NCBI GenBank assembly: GCA_030685235.1
Contig: MU839170.1
Coordinates: forward strand, 1-64,000
Direction of reading: 5' to 3'
DNA from: Copromyces sp. CBS 386.78
Lineage: Eukaryota > Ascomycota > Sordariomycetes > Sordariales > Sordariaceae
DNA length: 64,000 nt
Position numbers and translations under genes: made by a program. How positions within the stretch are numbered: position 1 is the stretch's first letter; each line of letters opens with the position of its first letter. A model generated the notes under the pieces. That model worked only from the letters and a program-made list of their open reading frames with translations. It did not search any database and was not told the origin of the DNA. Of the stretch, positions 35,369 through 47,062 are shown piece after piece.

Positions 35369-36832
35369 CTTTGAGTGCTTGCAGAAACAAGAGGGGTTAA
35401 AGATCAATTTGAGCTTGGGATTCTTGGAGGGTTAAGTAAATTTTGCAAGTTCAAAAAGTTGGTCATACCCAAGCTCTAGCTAAGGTTTGATTTAAGCAGG
35501 CAAACAAACGCCCAGGCAACAAAGGAGAACTTATGTTCGGATAAAGAAAGCGAGTGAGAGATGACGATCGGGGCAGGCGGGCGACGGAGGGAAGTCGAGG
35601 CGGGGCAGCTTGAGCGGGACACCACCAGTTCAAGCATGTAATACGTCAATCATGGCGTATAAGACTATTAAGTGCCCCTCGTGGTCCGCTCAAGGCCGCA
35701 GACAGGAACGTACCAAGATTGTCACACTCGTGAGCGAGTCCACTTGAAGAACAGCGGGTGACCACAACTGAACAAGGAGACTGAAAGTTCTGTCTGTATT
35801 CCCCGGTAAAAACAAACAATTAGAACACGACAAAGAACATCGCAAACGGTACAATCCCGTGTCATGAAACAGGCGCGAAGACAGCGTATGCAACCACTTT
35901 AAAGCTCCACGCGCTAACCCCACATGCTTTTTGTGGGTAACAACATTGGAGATGGCATTGGGCCAGGACGGGAATATGAAGCTACTTGGCGAGCTACAAT
36001 GTAGGTCCGAAGGTCGCCTTACAACTCTATTCGAAGGACAAAGCTTGATTCTATCGCGCCAACACCTATTGACGTTGTTGTGAGATTGTTTAAAAAATGG
36101 AACGTGGCAACCCAGGCAGCACTACTGAGCCACCTTCAGCTTCAAAATGACGCCTATCGGGAATAGACACTTGTTCCGCGCAACGAGATGGCCCCGTGGG
36201 AATCTGCTCCTTTGCTCTCGTATTTCCCGGGTCGAGCACTGGCTGAGCCGAATTGCATAGGTAGAGGAAAAGAAGAAGAAGGAATGAAAGACCAAATGTT
36301 TGAAGGTGAACATAACTTCAAAGCATGGAACATGTTGGGGGTTGATGAACCGTGAAAGATTGCGAGGATAAGGGAACGAAACTTATTGAACTCCCACCAA
36401 GAAGAATAACAATGCCTCTGAGAGCAATAAGAAGGATTGGTGTCTTTGACAAGCACAAATTTTATCCATAAATGCAAGAATGGTGTGTTATAGCAAGCTT
36501 CAATTTGAAAGAAATCAAAAGTTCTCAGTCGCCGCGCTTTTACAGCCAGGCAGCTGCCTAGACCCCTGCCTGCACTGCACTTGCCACCTGGTAGCATTGT
36601 CGTCGCGTGGCCCAACGGGATGCCAGCTGCTAGCTAAATGGATGGACCTTCAATTAACGATGGAACTGCCCAGGCGCGACACGGTCAACTTTCTCGGAGG
36701 CACGCGAACCTTTATTGTTTCAACGGCAATTGCTTGCAACACTTTGCAATCACCGCCACCAACACCAGACGCCATTTTCGACTTGTCCATCAACCCCAAC
36801 CCATTTCTAAAGCAGTTGGATAGAGGGACAAT
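35369..36832. other. Divergent promoter region between the GFA gene and pob3
   Basis: The two flanking genes are transcribed away from each other. Short frames on both strands (for example 36154-36615 minus) lack motifs. No RNA gene was seen. Confidence 0.45.
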
Positions 36833-38856
36833 ATGGCTGCTATGTAAGTTGCATTATCCTTTGCATTGCATGCTTTCGCGCGCTCTTGCTCTCCAGCCTT
36901 GCGACGATGGACATCCCCCGCTCCATCTTCGCCGCGGGGCTCTGATTTCCCCGACATAAATCACAGCTTGGAGCTATTTCTGACGCCCTTGGTTACAGTG
37001 AGAGTTTTGACAATATCTACTTGGATTTGTCCAAGGAGAGTGGAAAGTCGAGATTTGCGGAAAGTGGCTTGGGCTGGAAACCGGCTGGTGGCGGCGAAGC
37101 GTTCACCCTCGACTTGAGCAACATCGGCGGTGCCCAGTGGAGCAGAGCGGCGAGGGGATATGAGGTCAAAATCCTTTTGCGAAGCTCTGGCGTAGTCCAG
37201 CTCGACGGTTTTCACCAAGAAGTACGAAATTTATCGATGCGCCTTCGAAGCGAAGCCATGCTGACGTTTTGCCACAGGATTACGAGCGTCTTAGCAAGAT
37301 CTTCAAGAACTGGTACAGCATCAACCTCGAGAACAAGGAACACTCCTTAAGAGGATGGAACTGGGGCAAGGCCGAGTTTAGCAAAGCCGAGCTTACCTTC
37401 AACGTCCAAAACCGACCGGCCTTCGAAATCCCTTACTCCGAAATTTCCAACACGAACCTTGCCGGAAGAAACGAAATCGCAGTTGAGTTCGCCAACGATG
37501 GCGGCAAGTCGAACGGTCACAACGGAACAGGTGGAAAGGGCAAGAAGGCCACGGCCGGCAAGGATCAGCTGGTTGAGGTGCGCTTCTACATCCCTGGAAC
37601 AACAACACGAAAGGAGGCCGAGGGCGGTGAGGCTGGTAGTGACGCCGATGAAGAAGAGAAGAACGCCGTGACTTTGTTCTACGACACCCTTATTGAGAAG
37701 GCCGAGATTGGCGAGACGGCGGGTGATACCATTGCTACATTCCTCGATGTGCTACATCTCACTCCCAGGTACGTGGAAACTGCACGTTGGTTGTTGATAC
37801 TTTTATGGTGCTAACTCCCCGATAGAGGACGTTTCGACATCGACATGTACGATGCTTCATTCCGTCTCCGCGGCAAGACATACGACTACAAGATCCAGTA
37901 CGATCATATTAAGAAGTTCATGGTGCTCCCCAAGCCGGACGAGGTCCACTTCTTGCTTTGCATTGGTCTTGACCCGCCCCTTCGCCAAGGTCAAACCCGT
38001 TACCCATTCGTGGTCATGCAGTTCAAGGCCGACGAAGAGGTTACTCTTGATCTGAACATCACAGAGGAGGAACTCAACGGGAAGTACAAGGACAAGCTTC
38101 AGAGCCACTACGAGCAACCACTCCATCAAGTCGTGGCGTACATTTTCAAGGGACTTGCGAACAAGAAGGTCACTACCCCTGCCAAGGACTTTACAACGTG
38201 AGTTTCCATCCATTCATTTCGTGGTCAAAAACGGTACTGACATAGGAACCTGCAGGCACCGTCAGCAGTACGGCATCAAGTGCTCTATCAAAGCCAGTGA
38301 AGGATTCCTTTACTGCTTGGAGAAGGCGTTTATGTTTGTTCCCAAACCGGCAACATACATCTCTTACGAACAGACACAGTCCATTACGTTTTCACGCGTG
38401 GGCGGTGCGGTCTCGGCCCTGTCGACGTTCGATATTACAGTCCACATGAAAAACGGCGCGGGCTCATCCCAATTCAGCAACATTAATCGTGAAGACTTGA
38501 AGGCGCTCGAAGAATTTTTCAAGCTCAAGGGATTGCGCGTCAAGAACGAAATCGATGATGACACCAACCTTATCGCCGCCACCTTGGGCGATGACGACAT
38601 GGCCAGCTCCGACGAAGAGGCCGTCGGCCCCAAGGCTGACCGTGGCTCCGCTGACGAGGACGAGGAGAGCGTGGATGAGGACTTCCAGGCTGAGTCCGAA
38701 AGTGATGTGGCGGAGGAGTACGACAGCAACCATGAGAGTGATGGGTCGGGCAGTGAGGAGAGCGATGTTGATAATCAGGTCGATGACAAGGATGAGGACA
38801 GGGACGATGATGACGAGGGAGAGAAGCGTCCCAAGAAGAAGAAAAAGACGGCTTAG
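36833..38856 (+). CDS. pob3: FACT complex subunit Pob3 (SSRP1 family)
   Basis: Histone chaperone subunit that works with Spt16 to loosen and rebuild nucleosomes during transcription and replication. Five exons are 36833-36843, 36999-37221, 37278-37768, 37826-38197 and 38256-38856. Introns are 155, 56, 57 and 58 bp, each with CTGAC/CTAAC branch sites. The product is 565 residues. The first exon supplies only MAAI. The N-terminal domain (SFDNIYLDLSKESGKSRF, GGAQWSRAARGYEVK, FKNWYSINLENKEHSLRGWNWG), the middle tandem-PH region (GRFDIDMYDASFRLRGKTYDYKI; ASEGFLYCLEKAFMFVPKP) and the acidic tail after about 450 ending PKKKKKTA are all present. The HMG box of animal SSRP1 is absent, as is normal in fungi, where Nhp6 supplies it. 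Confidence 0.95.
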
Positions 38857-40052
38857 GTTTGTTTCTATGTTGGCGCGTCGTTACATGTTTGATTAGGCAG
38901 ATCACAGGCTGGAAGGCAGGCAGGCAGCTGGGTATTTGGGGCGTTCCGGTACTTTCGTGACGGGATTTTGTGTTTACTCTGTATTTTCCCTACGATATAT
39001 CGATCTGATGCTTGGGCGTCAAAATACGACACCCCTTTTGATTAGGGAAATTAACCTACTTAGTATCTCGGATGTTTCCTCGACTTGGGCGCGTGAAGGG
39101 GCTGATGAACATACCTACGTTGGAGAGAGGCAGGCAGGTGCCGCAGGTCGCCAGCTATGAAATCAACCATAAAATCTTTTTCCCGCCGACTACAACAAAC
39201 ATGATATGTCTCGACATCGGGACATCATTTGAGGCTTCGATTCTCGTTTAAGACTGAGGTGTAGTCTGGATGTAGTCTGGATGGCTGCCTGATAGAGCCA
39301 ATACCTTAAAGTACCCGCGAGATGGGGCAGGCGGTTGGATCGCGCTTGGTAGCGGTCAGAAACCTCAGGTAAGCGTCTACTCGTCGGTTAGGTTGATGTG
39401 GGCCTCGCTTACATAGTCTAAGGTAGGATAGCGGTGCCCTGCGGGACCCGGTGGGCACTTGCGGTGCGGAGCGGCCCCTGCTGGGCACGCTTCGGCAGAG
39501 TTCCATTCCTCACTTTAGATTTGACTGAAAAGTTGAGCCCCACCAAGGCGGTGGGTATGACCCATTTTCGCGTTTCTCCTTCCCTTTGTTTTCTGTCGAC
39601 CAGTCCAGAAGCCACGGCATTGGTGCCAATCGTCAGCTCACGGCCTCTTCTGTCGGACAGTCACACCTGCACAGTGATAAAATTATTTCTCACTCGTCTT
39701 TTTGACACCTGATATTGCGCCCAAAGGAAGCATCTGCCTGTCTCGACTTCACTTCACGTCCCGGAGCAGGGAAAAACAAAAAGTACCCGATCAGCAACCC
39801 AAAGGAGATTTACAATAATGGAAGCCAACTAAAAGGTCCCCGCCTTTGGAAACTATGTCTTTTTGGCGCTCCGCCTGCTATCTCTGAGAATGCCGACTGT
39901 CTCTTGACCATCGCTGTGCCAGGTCATTACAGCACTTTAACCAACAACCAAACCAGCAAACAGACAAAACCACCGCCAACGTACAAACCATACCACGAAC
40001 CCTTCCAACTCATTTTTCTCTCCCTTGAACACGTCTTCCAAACAGCCATACC
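38857..40052. other. Intergenic region between pob3 and los1
   Basis: pob3 3' region and los1 promoter. It contains a short direct repeat (GTAGTCTGGAT twice near 39261-39281). Frames here (for example 39715-40068) do not join any exon and are not called. Confidence 0.45.
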
Positions 40053-43000
40053 ATGGACGCCCAGGTAAGGCCGCTCTCCCCAGCGTGAAAAAATATATCC
40101 CCGCCCCGCAAGCTCGCGCACCCGCCGACCCCGCCATATGTCCAACCAAATGGAGGGATCAGAATGTACCTCTTTGGCACACGTCATTTCTCTCTGTCCT
40201 CTCGTGCTGACGGTGGTTTCTGCTACAGTTCGAACAGGCGATTGAGATCGCCTTCGATCCTCGTTCCAGTCAGGCCCTGAAGAACCAGGCGCTCGAGTTC
40301 CTCAACCAAGTCAGGGCCGACGTCCAAGCATGGCGTATTTGCGCCGCGCTCTTCACGCGGAGCCCCAGGGCATCCGACATCGTACGCCATGTTTCCCTTG
40401 AGATGGTCAACAACGCCGTCCACTCCCAAGGGTTGGACGCCCCCGACCTCGCCTTTGTGAAAAATTCTCTACTCGACTATATCACACGCACATATGGTCC
40501 CAACGCTCAGGACCAAGCCGACCCTGCGAACGTTCAGAACAAGCTCACACAAACCCTCACGTACCTCTTTGTCGCCCTGTACGGCGAGGGGTGGGAAACC
40601 TTCTTCGACGACTTCCTCGCCTTGACCAGCTCCCAGAATGGTGCTTCAAGAGACAACCTCAGCGGCGTTATGCTGTACCTCCGTATACTAAGCTCCGTAC
40701 ATGACGAGATCGCCGACCTAATGATCAGCCGCCAAGGGAACGAGTCGAAGAGGAACAATGATCTCAAGGATCTGATTCGAGAAAGGCATATGCAGAAAAT
40801 TGCCATGTCGTGGCAGGACATCCTCGCACAGTGGACCAATAAGCATGATGGGGTGGTAGAGTTGACGCTCAAGGTCATCGGAAAATGGGTCAGCTGGATC
40901 GATATTTCCCTTGTCGTCAGCCAGGACATGCAGAACTTGATCTTGCCCTTGATCGGCAGGACTGGCAGCACAAACAACAACATTGATACCGTGAGGGACA
41001 CTGCCATCGACACGTTGACGGAGATTGTCGCCAAGAAGATGGGGCCGAGCCACAAGATGGAGCTGATTTCGTTCCTTAACCTTGGTGGCATCATCACAGA
41101 GCTTCTTGCAAGTCAAGGATTGGACGAGTTCAAGGGCACCAATCGTTATGACAATGACCTCGCAGAAGTCGTTGCGAAGCTCCTTAACACGATCATGACG
41201 GATGTAGTACGGGTTCTTGAGGACAACAAAGTCGACGCCGAAACACGAGCAAAGGCCGAACGTCACCTTCAGGATTTCTTGCCGGCCCTTCTCCGTCTGT
41301 TCTCTGATGAATACGACGAAGTGTGCTCGACGGTTATACCCTCGCTCACCGACCTGTTAACGTTCCTTCGCAGGGTGGGGACACTGCCTGATAGCTATTC
41401 TCAAATGCTTCGCCCAATTCTTAGTGCCATCGTTGCTAAGATGAGATATGACGAGACTTCTTCCTGGGGCACCGAGGACGGAGAGAGCGAAGAGGCCGAC
41501 TTTCAGGAGCTCCGCAAAAGGTTACAGATCCTGCAGAAGAGCGTGGCTGCCGTCGACCAAACTTTATATATCGAATTCTTGAGTACCCTGGTGGGCAACA
41601 TGTTCGCAACGCTCGAGCAGCAAGGCCCACAAATGGATTGGAGAGATTTGGACTTGGCCCTCCATGAAATTTATCTGTTTGGCGAGCTTGCTCTGCCGAA
41701 CGCCGGACTCGCCCACAAGAGCGAACCCAATGTCGTTGCCACCGAACGTCTTGCTGTGATGATGAGCAAGATGGTTGAGTCAGGTAAGATAATGCATTAT
41801 CCTTGCCAGACGTTTGCTGGGCTTCGAGCTAACAAATTTGATAGGCATTGCGAACTTCCCCCATCCAGCAATTCTTCTCCAGTACATGGAGATTTGTGTC
41901 CGCTATCATGCCTTCTTCGAGTCGCACCACCAATACATTGCTCCCGTACTCGAAAACTTTGTTCACCTTATCCATCACGAGCATCCTAGGGTCAGAACCA
42001 GGTCTTGGTATCTTTTCCTTCGGTTCGTGAAGCAGCTGAGAGCCCAAGTGGGCAACGTGGCAAAGACTGTTATTCAGTCGATCAGCGACCTTCTCCCTAT
42101 TAAGGCTGAGGTGCCGAGCACTGATGCAGAGGACGATATGTCCTCGGATGAGTCTGATCACTCCGCCGACGCCATCTTCAATGGCCAGCTATACCTTTTC
42201 GAGGCTATCGGCTGCATCTCATCAACCTCCACCACACCGGAGGCTGATCAGGCTTTCTACGCTCGCTCGGTTATGGAGCCTCTGTTCTCTGACATGAGCA
42301 TGCACCTGCCACGCGCCAAGTCTGGCGATGCGCAGGCTATCCTACAAATCCATCACATCATCATGGCCCTCGGCACCCTGGCCAATGGCTTTGCTGATCC
42401 TAACCAGTCACAAAACCCCAACAACCAGCGTACACCCCCGCAAGCCGTCTCTGCAGAGTTCTCCAGGGCATCCGAGGCAATCCTGGTTGCTCTTAATGAG
42501 CTCAACACTAATGGAGAGACCCGTGCCGCATGCCGCTCTGCCTTCTCCCGTCTACTTGGTGTCCTTGGGGCTACCATTCTCCCACAATTGCCCCAGTGGA
42601 TCGAAGGACTCCTTTCTCAAAGCTCTAGTAAGGACGAGATGGCGTTCTTCCTTCGCCTACTGGAGCAAATTGTCTATAACTTCAAGGGCGAGATCTACAA
42701 CATCCTCGACCTCCTCCTCACCCCCCTGCTCCAGCGTGTTTTCGCCGGTCTTTCTGAGCCCATCAACGGGACCGATGACGAGATCCAGTTGCAGGAGCTG
42801 CGCCGCGAGTACGTATCGTTCGTTCAGGTCATTTTGATCAACGATCTTGGCGGCGTTCTCGTAAGCGGATCCAACCAAGGTGTCTTCGAGTCCCTGGTGA
42901 ACTCCATCATGACTATTGCTAAGACCATTGTCCACGGTAATATCGTGGCCAGTCGCATTAGCTTTAATGTTCTGGCGCGGATGGCTCAACAGTGGGGTGG

Positions 43001-43358
43001 TCCTGACGTCGCTACCATCGGCGAGAACCCTACCGCGAACGGTGTGCCTGCGCCCGCTTTCCCCGGGTTCGACCAATTCATGCTTACCCAGTTCCACGCC
43101 GCGTGCTGGGAAGTCATGCAGGACATTAACTTCAGACCCTATGCCGATGCTCAGACACGGCAGATTCTGAACGAGATTACCGGTCTGGAGCAGACCATCT
43201 ACCTCAAGACGGGCGAGAAATTCATCAACCACTGCCAGACGGTGACATTCCCGGCCGTCGGCATGGGCGCCGAGGACTTCTTGCGTGCGCTCACCAGTTC
43301 TACGGACCGTAAGGCCGTGATGACTTATTTGCAGCAATTGCTCAAGAGCCGGCGATAG
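40053..43358 (+). CDS. los1: Exportin-T (tRNA nuclear export karyopherin, Los1/Xpot)
   Basis: Importin-beta family receptor that exports mature tRNA from the nucleus with Ran-GTP. Exons are 40053-40064 (only MDAQ), 40229-41783 and 41845-43358, giving 1026 residues. The introns are 164 bp and 61 bp (the latter with a GCTAAC branch). After MDAQFEQAIEIAFDP the N-terminal HEAT region carries the Xpo1-type segment (YLFVALYGEGWETFFDDFLAL; MLYLRILSSVHDEIADLMISR). The C-terminal half has MEICVRYHAFFESH and PRVRTRSWYLFLRFVKQLR, typical of the tRNA-exportin branch. The tail TDRKAVMTYLQQLLKSRR matches the family end. Length fits fungal Los1. Splicing is required because exon 2 runs into out-of-frame sequence after 41783. 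Confidence 0.93.
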
Positions 43359-44182
43359 AGTCGCGTGGGTCATGTGTCTGGTGGGCCAGCCAGGGCGAGA
43401 ATTTTGAGTGTAAGATGATGGGTCATATTGAGAAGGAGGAGAGATATGGGTAGGAGACGAGGATACCAGAGGTTGATGCCAGGGGTGGATGCCAACGGAT
43501 AGAGAAGAATGAGATTTGAGGTTGATAGACTGTGGAGGTAACCCTTCGAGAATTTCGCATACATAACTTACCTATATACTTACCCCCAAGTCAAAAAGTT
43601 AAATTACGCTTAAATGGCGTTAAAGCACAGGCAGGAATCATGTCAATATATATCCCAGTTCCTTTTATTTCAGGGTGCTTACAGAATTGGTTGCTCGCAT
43701 CATATTTATATAAAATAGACAAGCTGTACACCGTAGACAAGACCCAACAATTGTACAAAAAATGGGCATTCATAAGATAATGGTGGAGACTAGTCTGGTA
43801 CATACGACCATACCCACTGGAAAACTCGGGATCCCGTCCGCTCTCCCATAGATAAGCCAGTGAAGGGAAGGTTATCTATGGGAGGAGGTTTTGACAGGGT
43901 TTGGATGACTCAGCCAAAAACGCCGCCGCCGTTTCTAGAACCGTTTTCAATGCCTTCGCCGCCGCCGTATCTAGAATAGTCTCTCATAACAACGACGCTC
44001 TCCAAATTGTCAGCCCCCATTTTTTCCCCTGCGGATCCGCCCCGCTTTTCGGCCGCCACAGCAGAGCATGTGGCGCGTGGCTTGGAACCTGCGGGTCCAA
44101 ATGGTGTGACATTGTGATTGGTGGGGGTGGGGTTCATTTGGTCCCGTAAGGAATTCCAAGACTGCGATGGTCCGAGCGGAGG
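43359..44182. other. Intergenic region downstream of los1
   Basis: Holds a 13-bp-arm hairpin (43843-43855 with 43872-43884, arms CTCCCATAGATAA) and a GCCGCCGCCGT..TCTAGAA direct repeat (about 43920-43980). No gene was supported. Confidence 0.5.
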
Positions 44183-44428
44183 TGGCTGAGTGAATGAGAC
44201 TAAAAAGACTCCTAAAATGACGGCTTCGATTAGGCGGTCATTTTGGTACTGGTTACTCCTTTTTCTGATGTCTAGTTGTGGAGAAAAATCGAAAAGAATG
44301 GTTTTTTCTTTGATTTTGGTTGAAAATGACTAAGTTTTTTTTACCGGCCGGCAACTCTTTAAGGCCCGGGGTAGCGAAAACGACTAAGTTAAAAAAAAAA
44401 AAAAAAAAAAAAAAAATTTAAAATGAAA

Positions 44429-44470
<42 letters not shown>

Positions 44471-44473
44471 AAA

Positions 44474-44524
<51 letters not shown>
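44183..44524 (+). mobile_element. SINE-like retroposon, copy B with long A-rich tail
   Basis: Same element as 1-350, in plus orientation. It begins near an A-box-like TGGCTGAGTGA (44183-44193) and has a B-box-like GGCTTCGATTA (44222-44232) inside an AAATGACxGCx..GGCGGTCATTT hairpin. The shared blocks follow, and an almost pure A tail with a few T occupies about 44391-44524. No frame is present. A-box, B-box and A-tail together suggest a tRNA-derived SINE, but the tRNA folding is poor and target duplications were not clear. Confidence 0.55.
44391..44524. repeat. ~134-bp A-rich homopolymer tail
   Basis: Runs of up to about 40 A interrupted by short T runs. This is the 3' tail of the retroposon copy to its left. 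The length may be inexact because homopolymers are error-prone. Confidence 0.85.
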
Positions 44525-44525
<1 letters not shown>

Positions 44526-47062
44526 CGAGAAGGAACCAACGAAGTGCATGGTAGGTGACTACCAGATGGCGAACCATCAATTGCACCCCAAACAGCAACA
44601 AAGCTAACAACCATGCAAAAGCTCAAAGGTTTTGTAAGAAATCTCTTTCATATCCATTTGAATCCTGACCACCGACGTATTCTTGCATTTATCGCTTTGA
44701 TTCGTGGTCGTCGGATTTGAGTGTCATGATAGCAGCGAAAACGCCAAGATAACACCTCATCTCCACCACGTCATGGCACAAAACACTCAATAAGGGCAAC
44801 GTAAAGGAAGGGTTATGGATGCAATGAATTGCCATGGGAGTAACATGTCTTTTGCAAGTGAACTTTGACAGTTTGTTTACATAAAACGTGAAAAGCCAAA
44901 CGCTGGAGTGGGAGTGTCAACGGAGTGTCGGAAAAAGACCCATTTGTCGCCAGTTCACATCTTTGTCACTATTCCATGCAAATACCACCCCGCGCATAGT
45001 AATGCCCATAGAGAAAACCTTGTTTCAATCAATTCTGGCGTAGTGCGGCCGCTACTTAGTTATTTTACTCATAGATTGTCCAAGTCGGGCTCCTCGGCCA
45101 CCAAGTTCGTTCTCGATAAGGCGCGGGCACCGGTCTCAATTCCCTCGGACCATGTACGTCTTCGAGGATCGCGCCTTCTACCTGATTCCGGCCCAGATCA
45201 TGCCAGGGTAATGACGTGGGAGTGTCCGCGCAGTGGCAGGCGAAGGCAGACAACTTGGAAACTGAAATCAACGTACTTCTGCTGCTATGGTGCAATGTAT
45301 CACGACAATTAACGACAATCCCTTGTTTGCACAATGAATCATTGGATGTACGAAGGCAGAACAGCCGCTTTTTGCCATGGATCACACGCAAAGCTGTCAC
45401 AACCAAAGGCATTTTGATGTACTCCTGATTGCCCTGTTCGACACGCAGCTACACACAATCCTACCGGTATGCTTTCCTAGAAAATCCGCACAGCATCCCA
45501 TAGAGGTTCGTTTTCTAGCATGCGTGCTTCCTAGGTGCCTTGATCCATAAAGATGATCATGTTCCCAATGCTTTGCTCTCCTTGCACCCTTTGACCCCCG
45601 CATAAAGATTACCTCTAGTGAGGAGTTTCAAAGGCTGCGCTTTTGGCGTTCAGCCACGATCCACCTCACCATTTTCTCACATTGAACATCCAAGGTAACC
45701 ACATATTCTAGATATATCAACGATACCCAACTATTTACACACATAAAAAGATGCTCAATCGCCCTCTGTCCTTCTGGAAACCAAGTTCTCAAGGCACACC
45801 TTACCAGCACCGCCATTCCCCTTATCCAACTTCGCAGTTCTGAGCTTGGCCTCACTCAAATCTCACTTTGCAATTTGTTATCTTCCACTCTCGATGGCGG
45901 GAAATGCAAAATCTCATGACCCAGCGATAAGGTATCCAAACTATCGCATCACCTGCACAAAACTACAAGCAGCTACCCGAGGAGTCAATAGTGAGGCGGA
46001 GCAACCGTCAAGGTCCTCACCCAAACGGCACGGCTTGACAGGAGGGATAGGTGACCACAGTCTGCCACCACAGAGATACGCACTGGCCTGTGTTATCGAG
46101 GTGAAGACGACTACCCCGCGATGAACTGGGTCGTTGAAAGATTCGACACACTGCGCTTACGTCAAAAAGGTATTGCGCTGGAGGGGCTGCCTGGACGTGA
46201 CGGGTCTTGACAACAGGGCAACACAGCTATCCTCAAGCTTACGTAAGGTATGTGTTGAACAGGATCACTGCCCTGTGCAAAGAATGGTGGCAGAACACAC
46301 GGATCAGGACCAATATACCGAAGCACAGGTTGGAGCATGAGTGAAGCGAGTGTGGCTGTCTGGATTCTACGACATAGATGGCCAACCTGTGCCTGTGTCC
46401 ACTTCACTCCATGAAGCTCGCTGGCCAGAAGCCTTGCTACACGGACAGGCAGCCAGATTGCTGAACAGTCCACTGATTCAACCGGGAGTGAACGTGAACT
46501 CGACGTGAAGGTCTTGCCAACCTGGATCCAGATCTTGCCCCGCGGTCTAGACAGTGCCAGTCAACAAGTGAGGCGGGCCACAAAGTTGGGACGACGGGTC
46601 CAGGTGACGATTTTCAAGAGTGTCAACACCTGCCAAGAACCTTCCAGCAGTCATTCACTCGACCGGCCTGCCCTTATCTCCAAGGTCGCCGGTCACTTGC
46701 CATAGCAACCGCGGAGCAACCATACCAGTTGACCAACCAGAGGACGCCCTGGGAGCGATTTCATCTCAAGTCGGCCTCCCGCAAGCATATCGGCCAGGTT
46801 GGCGCACCTTCCCCGTTCGATTCGAGTGAAGGCTGCGGTCGCAGACGGGAGAATTCTGGAGGGGTAGCTACTTTTAAAAACCTCTCGCTCCCGCTCCCTC
46901 TCCCTCCTCTTCCTCTTTTCTCCTCGAATGGCATTCCGTTTTTTGCGTCGACACCATTCGCGATCGTTCAAGCAAGCCTTTGAAACAGCAGCATCAGCAG
47001 CAACCTCAACAGCAACAGCAACAACAATCGCACCCTCCTCGTATTGTGCGTGTACCAGCAAG
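44525..47062. other. Intergenic region, no gene supported
   Basis: About 2.5 kb with short overlapping frames on both strands and no intron-linked coding pattern. The last part (about 46990-47040) is CAG/CAA-rich and lies in frame with the next gene (see that entry). Confidence 0.45.
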
